DNA of 64,000 bases from Acinetobacter bouvetii DSM 14964 = CIP 107468 (GTDB lineage Bacteria; Pseudomonadota; Gammaproteobacteria; Pseudomonadales; Moraxellaceae): the NCBI RefSeq assembly GCF_000368865.1, contig NZ_KB849725.1, positions 178,438 through 242,437 on the forward strand, given 5' to 3'. Below the pieces are notes generated by a model. The model saw nothing but the letters and a program-made list of their open reading frames with translations. It made no database searches and had not been told where the DNA came from. Below, one piece after another: positions 9,580-18,340 of the stretch. The translations under genes were made by a program, and so were the position numbers. The stretch's first letter is position 1; each line of letters starts with the position of its first letter.

Positions 9580-10230
9580 ATGAATATATTAATCGTTGAT
9601 GATCATCCGCTGTTCCGCCACGCTTTGATTCAAGCTGTGCGTTACAGCTTACCGCAAGCTCAAATCCATGAGACGGCGGCAGTAAATGAATTTTATGAAC
9701 GTTTGGAAAATGGCCCTGAACCGGATTTGGTCCTTCTGGATTTGAACTTGCCGGGCGCCTCAGGCTTTTCAGCTTTAGTTCATGTCCGTGCACAGTATCC
9801 GTCTTTGCCGATTATTGTTGTCTCTGCACACGAAGAAACTTCAATTATTCAGCGCGCTATTGCGCATGGCGCCATGGGCTACATTCCAAAATCAGCGCAT
9901 CCGAGCCATATTGGCGAAGCGATCCGCCAGGTGCTGGAAGGTGAAATTTGGCTGCCGCCGAATTTGCCGGCGAATGTCAGCTTTGACCCGCGCGCGGCCG
10001 ACGAAACCGCTTTGGCAGAACGCATTCAGTCCCTGACGCCGCAGCAGTTCCGCGTGCTGATGATGGTGGCGGAAGGCCTGCTGAATAAGCAGATTGCCTA
10101 TGAACTGGACGTTTCCGAAGCAACAATTAAAGCGCATGTAACCGCGATTTTCCGCAAGCTGGGCGTGCAGAACCGTACGCAGGCTGTGCTGGCGATTAAT
10201 GCACTGAATATTGAAGAAAAGAAAATGTAA
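9580..10230 (+). CDS. crbR: LuxR-type response regulator CrbR (acetate switch)
   Basis: 216 residues from ATG 9580; this start gives the usual MNILIVDDHPLF beginning, so an in-frame upstream start at 9511 is discarded. The receiver domain has acidic DD near the start, phosphoacceptor D54 in LVLLDLNLPG, and the PKSA lysine. The C-terminal HTH (LLNKQIAYELDVSEATIKAHVTA) is of the LuxR/NarL kind. Together with CrbS, encoded one gene away, it matches the CrbS/CrbR (MxtR/ErdR) two-component pair that activates acs and actP in Vibrio and Pseudomonas. Both targets are in this window with a shared upstream box. A strong terminator follows. Confidence 0.85.
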   Translation: MNILIVDDHPLFRHALIQAVRYSLPQAQIHETAAVNEFYERLENGPEPDLVLLDLNLPGASGFSALVHVRAQYPSLPIIVVSAHEETSIIQRAIAHGAMGYIPKSAHPSHIGEAIRQVLEGEIWLPPNLPANVSFDPRAADETALAERIQSLTPQQFRVLMMVAEGLLNKQIAYELDVSEATIKAHVTAIFRKLGVQNRTQAVLAINALNIEEKKM

Positions 10231-10245
10231 GCTGATGGCAGCTGT

Positions 10246-10278
10246 AAAAAAAGACCTTCTGCAAGGTCTTTTTTTTTG
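10246..10278 (+). terminator. Intrinsic terminator after crbR
   Basis: AAGACCTT pairs with AAGGTCTT around a CTGC loop, with A run before and nine T after. It is placed between two converging genes and probably works in both directions. Confidence 0.88.
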
Positions 10279-10290
10279 GCACGATCGCGC

Positions 10291-11058
10291 TTAAGCGATA
10301 TAGCTTTGCTTAGGCGTCAGATCTGTGCAGAACAGCGGATTTAAAGCGCATTGCAGTTCATCAATCTGTTCATCGGTCACGCAGCCTTTGGCTTTTAAAT
10401 ATTCGGCAACGCGGTCATCACGCAGGCTTAGAAAAGCCGCATCATATACACCTAAATCGACAAACAGCGCAGCGGTTTCCAAACTGTTGAAACGGTCTAG
10501 ATATACCTCATTGCCGTACATCAGAAAAGCATGCTCCTGAGCTGAATTGGCCTTAACACGCAGGCGTTCCGCCAATTCAAAAGGTGATGTTTTAATAAAC
10601 AGCAGATCGGACAGTTCATCAAACTGAGTGGTATCCAGCTGATCCTGGCCAGTTTTCACTTTTCCCAGCCACGCTTTAAACACCAGCACTGCGCCGCCGC
10701 GCAGCAGCATGCTCCAAATCTGGTGGCGGGCATCTTCATTCAGATCTTCAGACTCGGCCTCCAAACGCTGCAGCAGTTTTTCCTCCTGCTGCGCTAAGCG
10801 GTCAAATAGGCCCAGGCCGTGAGGCTCATAGGCAGATGGCGCAAAAACGTCAAAATCCAGCTCATCAAAGACTTGCAGCGCCAAAGGCACAGCGCTTTGA
10901 TACAGGGTGTCCAGTGCCTGCAGCTTGGCATGATCCAGTTTGCTGAATTTAAACAGGTCCGCCCAGTGAATTTCGGGCAGCAGAGCATTGGCGCCATATT
11001 CGCGGTGGAATTGCTGGGTACAGTGAATGCCATGCGGGACGGTTTCATAAATATTCAT
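10291..11058 (-). CDS. Uncharacterised 255-residue cytosolic protein
   Basis: Not recognised as a member of a named family. The protein is acidic and helical in appearance, rich in Leu, Glu, Asp and Phe, with no signal peptide and no membrane segment. It begins MNIYETVPHGIHCTQQFHRE and ends with a loop rich in Cys (ALNPLFCTDL). A GGAG site lies eight bases before ATG 11058. Its promoter region (11182-11197) carries the most palindromic copy of the box shared with acs and yjcH-actP, so it may belong to the acetate-switch regulon. It sits between crbR and crbS, transcribed in the same direction as crbS but behind its own 437-base leader region. Confidence 0.75.
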   Translation of the reverse strand: MNIYETVPHGIHCTQQFHREYGANALLPEIHWADLFKFSKLDHAKLQALDTLYQSAVPLALQVFDELDFDVFAPSAYEPHGLGLFDRLAQQEEKLLQRLEAESEDLNEDARHQIWSMLLRGGAVLVFKAWLGKVKTGQDQLDTTQFDELSDLLFIKTSPFELAERLRVKANSAQEHAFLMYGNEVYLDRFNSLETAALFVDLGVYDAAFLSLRDDRVAEYLKAKGCVTDEQIDELQCALNPLFCTDLTPKQSYIA

Positions 11059-11181
11059 AATTCAACTCCGATAGGGGCGGCTGATCAGCTTTAATATTCA
11101 AATGAAGTATGCATTGCGCATGCTGCTGAAAACTGATCAGGTCATGGACTATTTGTAGGTTGAAAATGCAGGGAATAAAAA

Positions 11182-11197
11182 TACGACTAAAGTTGTA
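11182..11197. promoter_or_regulatory. Candidate CrbR box, palindromic copy
   Basis: TACGACTAAAGTTGTA is an inverted repeat (TACRACTW / WAGTYGTA), a typical size for a LuxR-family dimer site. It lies 123 bases upstream of the unknown gene starting at 11058. The left half matches the boxes before acs and yjcH. Assignment to CrbR is inference. Confidence 0.5.
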
Positions 11198-11426
11198 GAT
11201 GGTATTGTTTATCTTAATAATTTTATTAAAAACAGACGCTTTGAAAATTGTAACTAAGTGTGCGTTTGTGCAAGATAAGTAATGATCAGCTTTTGCCATA
11301 GGCAAAGCGGATTTGGTGTTTTTGGTTAATATTTCGCCCCATTTTTTCGGCTTTTTTGATGTATTTTGCCTATGCGGAAAAATAAATTGCCAGTTGATGA
11401 AATGATGATGCAGACCGGAAATAGAA

Positions 11427-11456
11427 ATGCCCCATTCATGTGCATGAATGGGGCAT
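11427..11456 (-). terminator. Perfect 14-bp inverted repeat, probable crbS terminator
   Basis: ATGCCCCATTCATG and its exact complement are separated by two bases. On the minus strand the hairpin is followed by TTCTATTT, weakly T-rich, 40 bases after the crbS stop. It is likely a terminator for crbS. The rest of 11059-11495 holds the palindromic box and otherwise only AT-rich sequence. Confidence 0.55.
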
Positions 11457-11495
11457 GTAAGTTTTTAATTTGCCTATTAAAAACTCAGTGCGGCA

Positions 11496-14400
11496 TCAGC
11501 TGCCTGAAATTTTCAGTCCGGACAGCCAAGAGCGCAATGACGCCGGTTTCAGCGGTTTTTTCAGCAGCACAATGTTCAGCTCTTTTAAGCGCTGCGGCAG
11601 CTCTGGGTCCGAGTCTGCGGTAATCAGCGCGACGGGAACATTCTCCTGACGGTTATCCAAAATAAAATCTAAACCGACTTGGTCATTGTTCAAGTGCTGA
11701 TCGACCAGCCAAACCTGAATATTTTCCTGCTGCAGCATGTCCAGTGCCTGTTCAGGCTCGGTCGCCTTAAAGACTTGATAGCCCCATTTGGTCAGCAGGG
11801 TCGACATGCCTTCCAGAATGGTTTCGTCATTGTCTAAGCATAAAATTTTGTAGGCTTTGGTTTTCAGCGGCACGGCCTGAATCGGCGCAGCAGTGATTTT
11901 CGGCGCCTCCACAATCGGCACGTCAATCATAAAGCAGGAGCCTTTGCCCAGTTCTGAATAGACATGCACCGGATAATCCAGCAGGCTGGTCATGCGCTGC
12001 ACAATGGCTAAGCCCAGCCCCAGCCCTTGTTCGCCCCAAGGCGAGGTGTGGCCACAGCGTTCAAACTCCTGAAACAGCTTGATGCGCTGCTCTTCGGCAA
12101 TACCGGGGCCTGTATCCCACACGCCGATGCGGATATGGTTCGGTTTGCCGGCATCGCGCAGCACGCCGACCACGACACGCCCGCGGGCGGTATAGCGCAG
12201 CGCGTTGCTGACAAAGTTTTGAATGATGCGGCGGATCCACTGCGGGTCAGTGTCAATCCAGAACTGGGCATCATGCACACTGAATTTAATGCCGCGCTGG
12301 GCGGCAATCGATTTAAACTGCAGCTCCAAGTCGCTGAGCAGGTCATGCAGCGGATAAGACTGGCGCTTCGGCTGAATCGTGCCGCCTTCTAGTCGGGCGA
12401 TATCCAGCAGGGCAGAGAGCATGCTTTCCGCGCCATGCAGCGCGCGGTCCAGCTGCTGCAATGTTTGACGGTCTTCCTGGCTTTGCACGCTTTGTTCCAG
12501 CGCGGTGCTGAACAGCCGGGCGGCATGCATCGGCTGCAACAGGTCATGGCTGGCTGCGGCGATAAAGCGGCTTTTTGACATATTGGCTTTATCCGCGGCT
12601 TCACGCGCCAGCTGCTGTTCAGACAGGGCATTGGCCAGCTGCTGAGTGCGGTCTTGCACCCGGCCTTCCAAAAAGGCTTCATTTTCACGGAAAGCGGTAA
12701 TATCCGCGAAAGTGGTGACGAAGCCGCCGCCTTCAATCGGGTTGCCGCGCATTTGAATCACGCGGCCGTCTTTACGGATGCGTTCAAATTCATGCGAACT
12801 GCCCACCTGCATCCAGTGAATCCGTTTACGCACATGCTCTTCGACCGAGCCTGGCCCGCATTCGCCGCGTTCCGCGTTATAGCGGATCAGATCGGCAATG
12901 GGGCAGCCGACATAGACAATGTCTTTAGGATAATCAAACAGTTTTAAATATTGATTATTCCATGCCACCAGGCACATGTTTTCATCCACCACGCTGACGC
13001 CTTGGGTCATATGGTCAATCATGGTCATGATCAGGTTTTGGTTAAAGCGCTGCCACTGCGACGCCTGGTCCAGAATATTGGCGACTTGGCCGAGCGCCAA
13101 ACCATTATTGACCATGGCCGTGGTCAGAAGGGTCCGTGCGGACGCGGCGCCGATCGTGCCTGCGAGGTACTGTTCGGTAAAGCGCCACCACATGCCGTTG
13201 GCGCTGCTGTTTTCGTTCAGGCTGACATTATTCTGCATGCAGAACTGCTGGAATGCGCGGGTGGCCGCGCCTTCGCCGGTAATGCGCTTGGCCAGCGTGA
13301 TCAGGTCGCCGACTTTTAAGCGCGCAACATCGTGATGCAGATAATTGATATCATTCGAGGTATTGTGTGACGGCAGCGGCTTGGTTTCATAGTAGAAAAA
13401 GCTTTCGGCCTGGATCTGCTCTGCAATGCTGGGGCGGAAAATCCGTGAAACCCAGACATATAAAATAATGTTCAGGCCTAGCGCCCATACCACGCCATGG
13501 GTTAAGGGGTCAAAAGATTCAAAGCCCAGCAGCGCTTCGGGGCGCAGCCAGCTGATGCCGAGCGGGCCATGGTTTAAAAAGTTCTGTGTATACACTTTAA
13601 ACTGATCGGGCAGGCTGCGCAGGACGGTGGGCAGCAGCAGGGTGTAAGCCCATAGCGCAAAGCCGGTCAGCAAGCCGGCATAGACGCCTTGCTTGCTTCC
13701 GCCGCGCCAGTACAGGCCGCCAATCAGTGCAGGAGAGAACTGCGCTACAGCGCTGAATGCCAAGAGTCCAAAGACAGACAGCTGGTCAATATCATTAAAG
13801 AAATGGAAAAACAGAAAGCCCAGCAGCATGACGGCCAGAATGCATACGCGGCGGGTGAATTTCAGCACCAGCGGCAGGCGCTTATCGTGGCGTGACAGCA
13901 GGTTGGTGCGCCACAGCGCCGGCATGATCAAATCATTGCTGAGCATGATGGACAGCGCAACAGAAGACACCAGCAGCATGCCGGTAGATGCAGAGAAGCC
14001 GCCTAAAAAGGCCAGCAGGGTCAGCCAATCCTGATTATAGCTGAGCGGCAGAGACAGCACGGCAACGTCCGGAATCGCCAAATAAGCCGGCGCAGCATGC
14101 AAGGCCCAGCTGGCAATCGGGATGATGGCGACAATGGTTAAAATCAGATAGACAGCAAACCAGCGCCGCGCGCCGCGGATGTGTTTTTCATCGCGCAGCT
14201 CAACCACTGCTACGTGAAACTGGCGCGGCAGGCAAATGATGGCCAGCGCGGCCAGCAAGGTTTGAATCCAGAAACTTTCCGGGACGCCAAACAGCTGCAC
14301 ATCATGAAAGGTGGAGCTGATGTCTGCGCTGATTTGATGAATGTTTTCCGGGGCTTCAAAAACAAAGAAAAAGGCCACCGCCAGCAAAGCAAACAGCTTC

Positions 14401-14987
14401 ACAAAGGATTCAAACGCGACAGCCAGCATTAAGCCGCCGTGCTGCTCGGTGTTGGCAATTTGCCGGGTGCCGAACATCATGGCGAGAATGGCCAGAATGC
14501 CGGTCAGAAACAGCACGCCGTTGGTCGTGCTGCTGATGCCTGTCGGTGAATCTAAAATGACTGAAGCGCTGAGCGCGATGGCGCGCAGCTGCAAAGCCAA
14601 ATAAGGGATAATGGCAATCACGGCTAAAATTGTGACCAGTGACGCCAGCGGGCCGCTTTTACCGTAACGGGCGGCCACGAAGTCCGCAATGGAGGAAATG
14701 GCATGGTGCTGGCGGACACGGCCCAGCCGGCGCCAAATATCATAACCGAGCGCCACAAACAGCAGCGGCCCTAAATAAATGGGCAGAAAGATGATGCCTT
14801 CGCGCACCGCGGCGCCAGTTGCGCCGTAAAACGTCCATGATGAACAGTAAACGCCGAGCGTCAGGCTGAACAGCAGCATGCGTCCCCGGGTGCTGAGCCT
14901 GCTGGCGTGCTTTTCGCCAAAAAATGCGCAAATAAAGAGGAGTGCAATGTAGAGGGCTAAAACCCCAATAATAAGCCAGCTGTTCAT
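11496..14987 (-). CDS. crbS: Hybrid sensor kinase CrbS (solute-symporter/histidine kinase)
   Basis: 1163 residues. About the first 490 form a sodium:solute symporter domain with some 13 membrane helices. A PAS domain starts near 655 (HMTQGVSVVDENM). The HisKA box near 807 has the phosphorylatable His in AAASHDLLQPMHAARL. The ATPase shows the N box near 924 (NFVSNALRY), then DTGPGIAEEQ and GLGLGLAIV. A C-terminal receiver starts near 1045 (YKILCLDNDETILEG) with Asp in WLVDQHLN. This is the CrbS/MxtR/CbrA-like layout; its place between crbR and actP identifies it as CrbS, partner of CrbR in acetate-responsive control. It is divergent from yjcH-actP. Confidence 0.88.
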   Translation of the reverse strand: MNSWLIIGVLALYIALLFICAFFGEKHASRLSTRGRMLLFSLTLGVYCSSWTFYGATGAAVREGIIFLPIYLGPLLFVALGYDIWRRLGRVRQHHAISSIADFVAARYGKSGPLASLVTILAVIAIIPYLALQLRAIALSASVILDSPTGISSTTNGVLFLTGILAILAMMFGTRQIANTEQHGGLMLAVAFESFVKLFALLAVAFFFVFEAPENIHQISADISSTFHDVQLFGVPESFWIQTLLAALAIICLPRQFHVAVVELRDEKHIRGARRWFAVYLILTIVAIIPIASWALHAAPAYLAIPDVAVLSLPLSYNQDWLTLLAFLGGFSASTGMLLVSSVALSIMLSNDLIMPALWRTNLLSRHDKRLPLVLKFTRRVCILAVMLLGFLFFHFFNDIDQLSVFGLLAFSAVAQFSPALIGGLYWRGGSKQGVYAGLLTGFALWAYTLLLPTVLRSLPDQFKVYTQNFLNHGPLGISWLRPEALLGFESFDPLTHGVVWALGLNIILYVWVSRIFRPSIAEQIQAESFFYYETKPLPSHNTSNDINYLHHDVARLKVGDLITLAKRITGEGAATRAFQQFCMQNNVSLNENSSANGMWWRFTEQYLAGTIGAASARTLLTTAMVNNGLALGQVANILDQASQWQRFNQNLIMTMIDHMTQGVSVVDENMCLVAWNNQYLKLFDYPKDIVYVGCPIADLIRYNAERGECGPGSVEEHVRKRIHWMQVGSSHEFERIRKDGRVIQMRGNPIEGGGFVTTFADITAFRENEAFLEGRVQDRTQQLANALSEQQLAREAADKANMSKSRFIAAASHDLLQPMHAARLFSTALEQSVQSQEDRQTLQQLDRALHGAESMLSALLDIARLEGGTIQPKRQSYPLHDLLSDLELQFKSIAAQRGIKFSVHDAQFWIDTDPQWIRRIIQNFVSNALRYTARGRVVVGVLRDAGKPNHIRIGVWDTGPGIAEEQRIKLFQEFERCGHTSPWGEQGLGLGLAIVQRMTSLLDYPVHVYSELGKGSCFMIDVPIVEAPKITAAPIQAVPLKTKAYKILCLDNDETILEGMSTLLTKWGYQVFKATEPEQALDMLQQENIQVWLVDQHLNNDQVGLDFILDNRQENVPVALITADSDPELPQRLKELNIVLLKKPLKPASLRSWLSGLKISGS

Positions 14988-15061
14988 ACTGCCTGCAGCA
15001 TTAAAATCTTAGGCTCATCATACCTTATCTGGGCAAACCCGTTGAAAATTGATCAAAATTT

Positions 15062-15077
15062 AACGACCAAAGTCTAA
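15062..15077. promoter_or_regulatory. Candidate CrbR box upstream of yjcH-actP
   Basis: AACGACCAAAGTCTAA lies 95 bases before the yjcH start, in the 185-base gap between divergent crbS and yjcH. The core ACGACCAAAG is identical to that before acs. It could also affect crbS. Confidence 0.5.
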
Positions 15078-15172
15078 ATTACAAAAACCCTGCAAGATTG
15101 TTAATGTTAGGGGCGAAATAATTCGAATTAAAAAAATTGCGCCCATGGCTGGGTGCCTACAGGAGTAAGGTT

Positions 15173-15505
15173 ATGGATGAGAGACAAGTAGAGCAAATTC
15201 TACAGAATCCAAAATTTAAGGAAATGGTTGCCCGCAAAAGCAGACTGAGCTGGACACTGACTATTATTATGCTGGTCGTGTACGTTGGCTTCATGCTGCT
15301 GGTTGGCTACAACAAAGAATTTTTAATGTCTTCAGTAAGCGGCGGCGTCACCACGATTGGTATGCCGCTGGGCTTAAGCATCATTGTACTGTCTTTTGTT
15401 TTATGCGGTGTATATTCCTACATTGCGAACAATACGCTGGACTCATTAAACGAAGAAGCAATGCGTGAAGTTGAAGCAATCACTCATGAAAAAGGACTGC
15501 ACTAA
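15173..15505 (+). CDS. yjcH: DUF485 membrane protein YjcH
   Basis: 110 residues from ATG 15173, chosen for the AGGAG Shine-Dalgarno at 15161-15165. Further upstream codons in frame lack one. The protein has two membrane helices, at about 26-48 and 62-84, flanked by the DUF485 motifs [16 protein letters not shown] and the [12 protein letters not shown] loop. DUF485 proteins are encoded immediately before acetate/cation symporters and are thought to act with them; a biochemical role is not established. The stop and the actP start are separated by a single base, so the two are translated from one message. Confidence 0.93.
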   Translation: MDERQVEQILQNPKFKEMVARKSRLSWTLTIIMLVVYVGFMLLVGYNKEFLMSSVSGGVTTIGMPLGLSIIVLSFVLCGVYSYIANNTLDSLNEEAMREVEAITHEKGLH

Positions 15506-15506
15506 G

Positions 15507-17222
15507 ATGAAATGGAATTCATTGAAAGCACAGGCGCTGGCTGCGCCAGCACTGCTGATGTCAAGCATGGCAATGGCAGGGCCGGATTTAGGTGAAGCTC
15601 AGCAGCAGGCGACAAACTGGCACGCGATTATCATGTTCGCCATTTTTGTCGGCTTTACGCTGCTGATCACCAAATGGGCGGCAAAACAAACCACGAACAC
15701 TGCTGACTTCTATACAGCTGGCGGCGGCATCTCAGGTTTCCAAAACGGTTTGGCGATTGCCGGCGACTATATGTCAGCAGCATCGTTCTTGGGTATTTCG
15801 GCACTGGTATTCAGTTCAGGCTTTGACGGCTTGCTGTATTCATTAGGCTTCATGGTGGGCTGGCCAATTGTACTGTTCTTGGTGGCAGAGCGTTTGCGTA
15901 ACCTGGGTAAATTCAATTTATCTGACGTGGTATCGTTCCGTTTGGCTGAAAAACCAGTGCGTACCTTGGCGGCAATGAGTTCATTGGTGGTTGTGGCATT
16001 CTATCTGATTGCTCAGATGGTTGGCGCAGGCCAGCTGATCAAACTGCTGTTCGGCTTGAACTACAACATTGCAGTGGTGATCGTGGGCCTGCTCATGATG
16101 GCTTATGTAATCTTCGGCGGCATGCTGGCGACTACTTGGGTACAGATCATTAAAGCGGTCATGCTTTTGTCTGGCGCAACGTTCATGGCTTTCATGGTAA
16201 TGAAAGGCGTAGGCTTCAGCTTCGCTGAAATGTTCTCTCAATCTATTGATGTTTATGCAAAAGTACATGATATTACTGTGGCAGAAGCGAGCAATATCAT
16301 GGGTCCAGGCAAGCTGGCTGCCAACCCGATTGATGCGATTTCTCTAGGTCTTGCGTTAATGTTTGGTACAGCAGGCCTGCCGCACATCCTAATGCGTTTC
16401 TTTACCGTAAAAGATGCCAAAGAAGCGCGTAAATCAGTGGTTGTTGCTACAGGTTTCATTGGTTACTTCTATCTATTAACTTTCATCATCGGTTTCGGCG
16501 CGATCCTTTATGTATCGAACAACCCGCAATTCCTTGATGTCGCAAAAATGGCGGTCACTGGCAAGCTAGAGCTTGTTGGCGGTAACAACATGGCTGCGGT
16601 TCACTTGTCTGATGCATTGGGCGGTGACTTGTTCATGGGCTTCATTTCAGCGGTCGCATTCGCAACAATTCTTGCAGTTGTAGCTGGTCTGACACTGTCT
16701 GGCGCTTCAGCAATCTCCCATGACTTGTATGCAAACGTATTCAAGAAAGGTCAAACCACACCTGAATCTGAACTGCGCATGTCTAAGATTGCAACTTTAG
16801 GCTTAGCGATTTTTGCCATGATTCTGGGTATTTTGTTCGAGAAGCAAAACGTTGCATTCATGGTTGGTTTGGCATTCTCTGTCGCAGCATGCGCAAACTT
16901 CCCAGTGCTTGTACTGTCAATGTTCTGGAAAGGCTTAACCACTCGCGGCGCAGTGATTGGCGGCTTAGTTGGCTTAATTACAGCGGTAACTCTAATTATC
17001 TTATCTAAAGCAGTTTGGGTAGATACTTTAGGCATCTCTGAAACGCCAATCAACCCATTCAATGGTCCTGCAATCTTTGCAATGCCGTTAGCGTTCATCT
17101 GCTGCTGGTTATTCTCTGTAACTGACAGTTCAGCGCGTGCAGAAGCAGAACGCAGAGCATTCGATGCGCAGTATGTACGTTCACAAACGGGTATTGGCAT
17201 CTCTGGCGCATCAGATCACTAA
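15507..17222 (+). CDS. actP: Cation/acetate symporter ActP
   Basis: 571 residues of the sodium:solute symporter family. ATG 15507 gives an N-terminus with a signal-like segment ending SSMAMAGPD, then about 13 membrane helices. [22 protein letters not shown] is split by the first helix pair, and [12 protein letters not shown] is the family sodium-site region. ActP imports acetate and related short carboxylates with Na+ or H+. It is coupled to YjcH directly upstream; acs supplies the next step, activation to acetyl-CoA. The cluster CrbS-YjcH-ActP with acs and CrbR in one window makes a complete uptake, activation and sensing set. Confidence 0.96.
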   Translation: MKWNSLKAQALAAPALLMSSMAMAGPDLGEAQQQATNWHAIIMFAIFVGFTLLITKWAAKQTTNTADFYTAGGGISGFQNGLAIAGDYMSAASFLGISALVFSSGFDGLLYSLGFMVGWPIVLFLVAERLRNLGKFNLSDVVSFRLAEKPVRTLAAMSSLVVVAFYLIAQMVGAGQLIKLLFGLNYNIAVVIVGLLMMAYVIFGGMLATTWVQIIKAVMLLSGATFMAFMVMKGVGFSFAEMFSQSIDVYAKVHDITVAEASNIMGPGKLAANPIDAISLGLALMFGTAGLPHILMRFFTVKDAKEARKSVVVATGFIGYFYLLTFIIGFGAILYVSNNPQFLDVAKMAVTGKLELVGGNNMAAVHLSDALGGDLFMGFISAVAFATILAVVAGLTLSGASAISHDLYANVFKKGQTTPESELRMSKIATLGLAIFAMILGILFEKQNVAFMVGLAFSVAACANFPVLVLSMFWKGLTTRGAVIGGLVGLITAVTLIILSKAVWVDTLGISETPINPFNGPAIFAMPLAFICCWLFSVTDSSARAEAERRAFDAQYVRSQTGIGISGASDH

Positions 17223-17234
17223 TCTGATCAGCCA

Positions 17235-17264
17235 TAAAAAAAGCTCCGTAAGGAGCTTTTTTTA
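17235..17264 (+). terminator. Intrinsic terminator after actP
   Basis: AAAGCTCC pairs with GGAGCTTT around a GTAA loop, flanked by A and T runs, 15 bases after the actP stop. Confidence 0.88.
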
Positions 17265-17575
17265 TGGCTGGAATTTGCATGCAGCCCGCTATGAATACCC
17301 CATGGTTCAGCCGGCAGTGGCTGAATGATCAAGAGATGATTCAGGCCTGGGTTATGAGGGCTCGATACCATACTCATTAAGCCGCTTTAGGCTGATGATC
17401 ATGCAAATTAATTGTCTGAAAGCAAAAAGCTTCATGCTAAGTTAATAGTAGATAACAGAGTCAAGCGTATTTTCAGTCTTGACTATTCTATAGTGTGATG
17501 TAGACGCTGGCTGTCCGGACAGCATCAGACATCCATAAAAATTTACGATAACCAGAATGTTACGTGGAATGAACC
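17265..17575. other. Intergenic region with a 14-bp palindrome
   Basis: No gene is supported in these 311 bases. The only structure seen is the perfect palindrome GCTGTCCGGACAGC at 17510-17523, 52 bases before the start of the channel gene. It could be an operator or a 5' leader hairpin. Confidence 0.4.
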
Positions 17576-18265
17576 ATGCAAGGATTTATTGATTTTTGGA
17601 AAGGTTTCCGCCTGCTGCCGTCAGCCTGGCTGCTTCTGCTGCAGCTGCTGATTTTAATTTTGACCGCAATGCCGAATTTCAGCCTGACGTACCGCGCTGT
17701 GCTGTGGGTGCTGGGCGTATTGGTGCTGCTGCTGATTGCCAAAGTCATCCGCCAGACTCCCATGTTTACCATTTTAGGCCTAAGCTTTGTCGGCGGCGCC
17801 GTCATTTTTTCAACCCTGATCATTTTGGGGGTGAAAAATCCCAATATTCAAATCATTGCCCACAGTTTTGAAGCGCTGGCATATTTCAGCGCCGCCTACG
17901 GACTGCTGCGCTATATGTTTGCCGACCGGTATTTAACCAAAGACGAGATGTTTGCTGCCGCGGCTGTATTTACTTTAATCGCTTGGGGCTTCGCTTTTCT
18001 TTACAGCATTTGCCAGCAGATTTATCCAGGCAGTTTTTCTAATCCTGATATTCCGGGCATGCAGTCTTGGCTGGATTTATTATTTTTAAGCTTTAGCCTG
18101 CAGTCTGCAACGGGGCTGTCAGACTTGATGCCTGTCAGTGCGCCTGCACGGGTTTTGGCGATGCTTCAGATGTTCTGCGGCGTGATGTATTTGGCGATGA
18201 TCGTTTCACGGCTGATTGCGCTGCAGTATGTAGCGCATTTGCCGAATAAGCATAAAGATGAATAG
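17576..18265 (+). CDS. Two-pore-domain-like ion channel protein with a degenerate filter
   Basis: 229 residues, with about six hydrophobic segments. Residues 150-190 look like the pore module of the potassium-channel (Ion_trans_2) family: a short re-entrant helix LDLLFLSFSLQSATG, then LSDLMPVSAPARVLAMLQMFCGVMYLA as the inner helix. In a normal channel the filter reads T-VGYGD-P; here it reads SATGLSDLMP, so the GYGD residues that bind K+ are replaced. The overall frame is kept, which suggests either an altered ion selectivity or a non-conducting relative. The start ATG 17576 is preceded by a weak GGAA. A bidirectional terminator separates it from the converging porin gene. Confidence 0.7.
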   Translation: MQGFIDFWKGFRLLPSAWLLLLQLLILILTAMPNFSLTYRAVLWVLGVLVLLLIAKVIRQTPMFTILGLSFVGGAVIFSTLIILGVKNPNIQIIAHSFEALAYFSAAYGLLRYMFADRYLTKDEMFAAAAVFTLIAWGFAFLYSICQQIYPGSFSNPDIPGMQSWLDLLFLSFSLQSATGLSDLMPVSAPARVLAMLQMFCGVMYLAMIVSRLIALQYVAHLPNKHKDE

Positions 18266-18290
18266 GGCTGGCAACCAAAATTCAAGCCAT

Positions 18291-18320
18291 AAAAAAGGAC
18301 GCTTGAAGCGCCCTTTTTTA
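18291..18320. terminator. Bidirectional terminator between channel and porin genes
   Basis: AAAAAAGG and CCTTTTTT flank a CGCTTGAAGCG core. The hairpin has A and T runs on both sides and sits between two converging genes. Confidence 0.8.
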
Positions 18321-18340
18321 CATTCAGATTCTAAAATGAA

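Noticed and set aside
11366..11623. 85-codon plus-strand frame
   Set aside because: It runs into antisense crbS and covers the perfect hairpin at 11427-11456.
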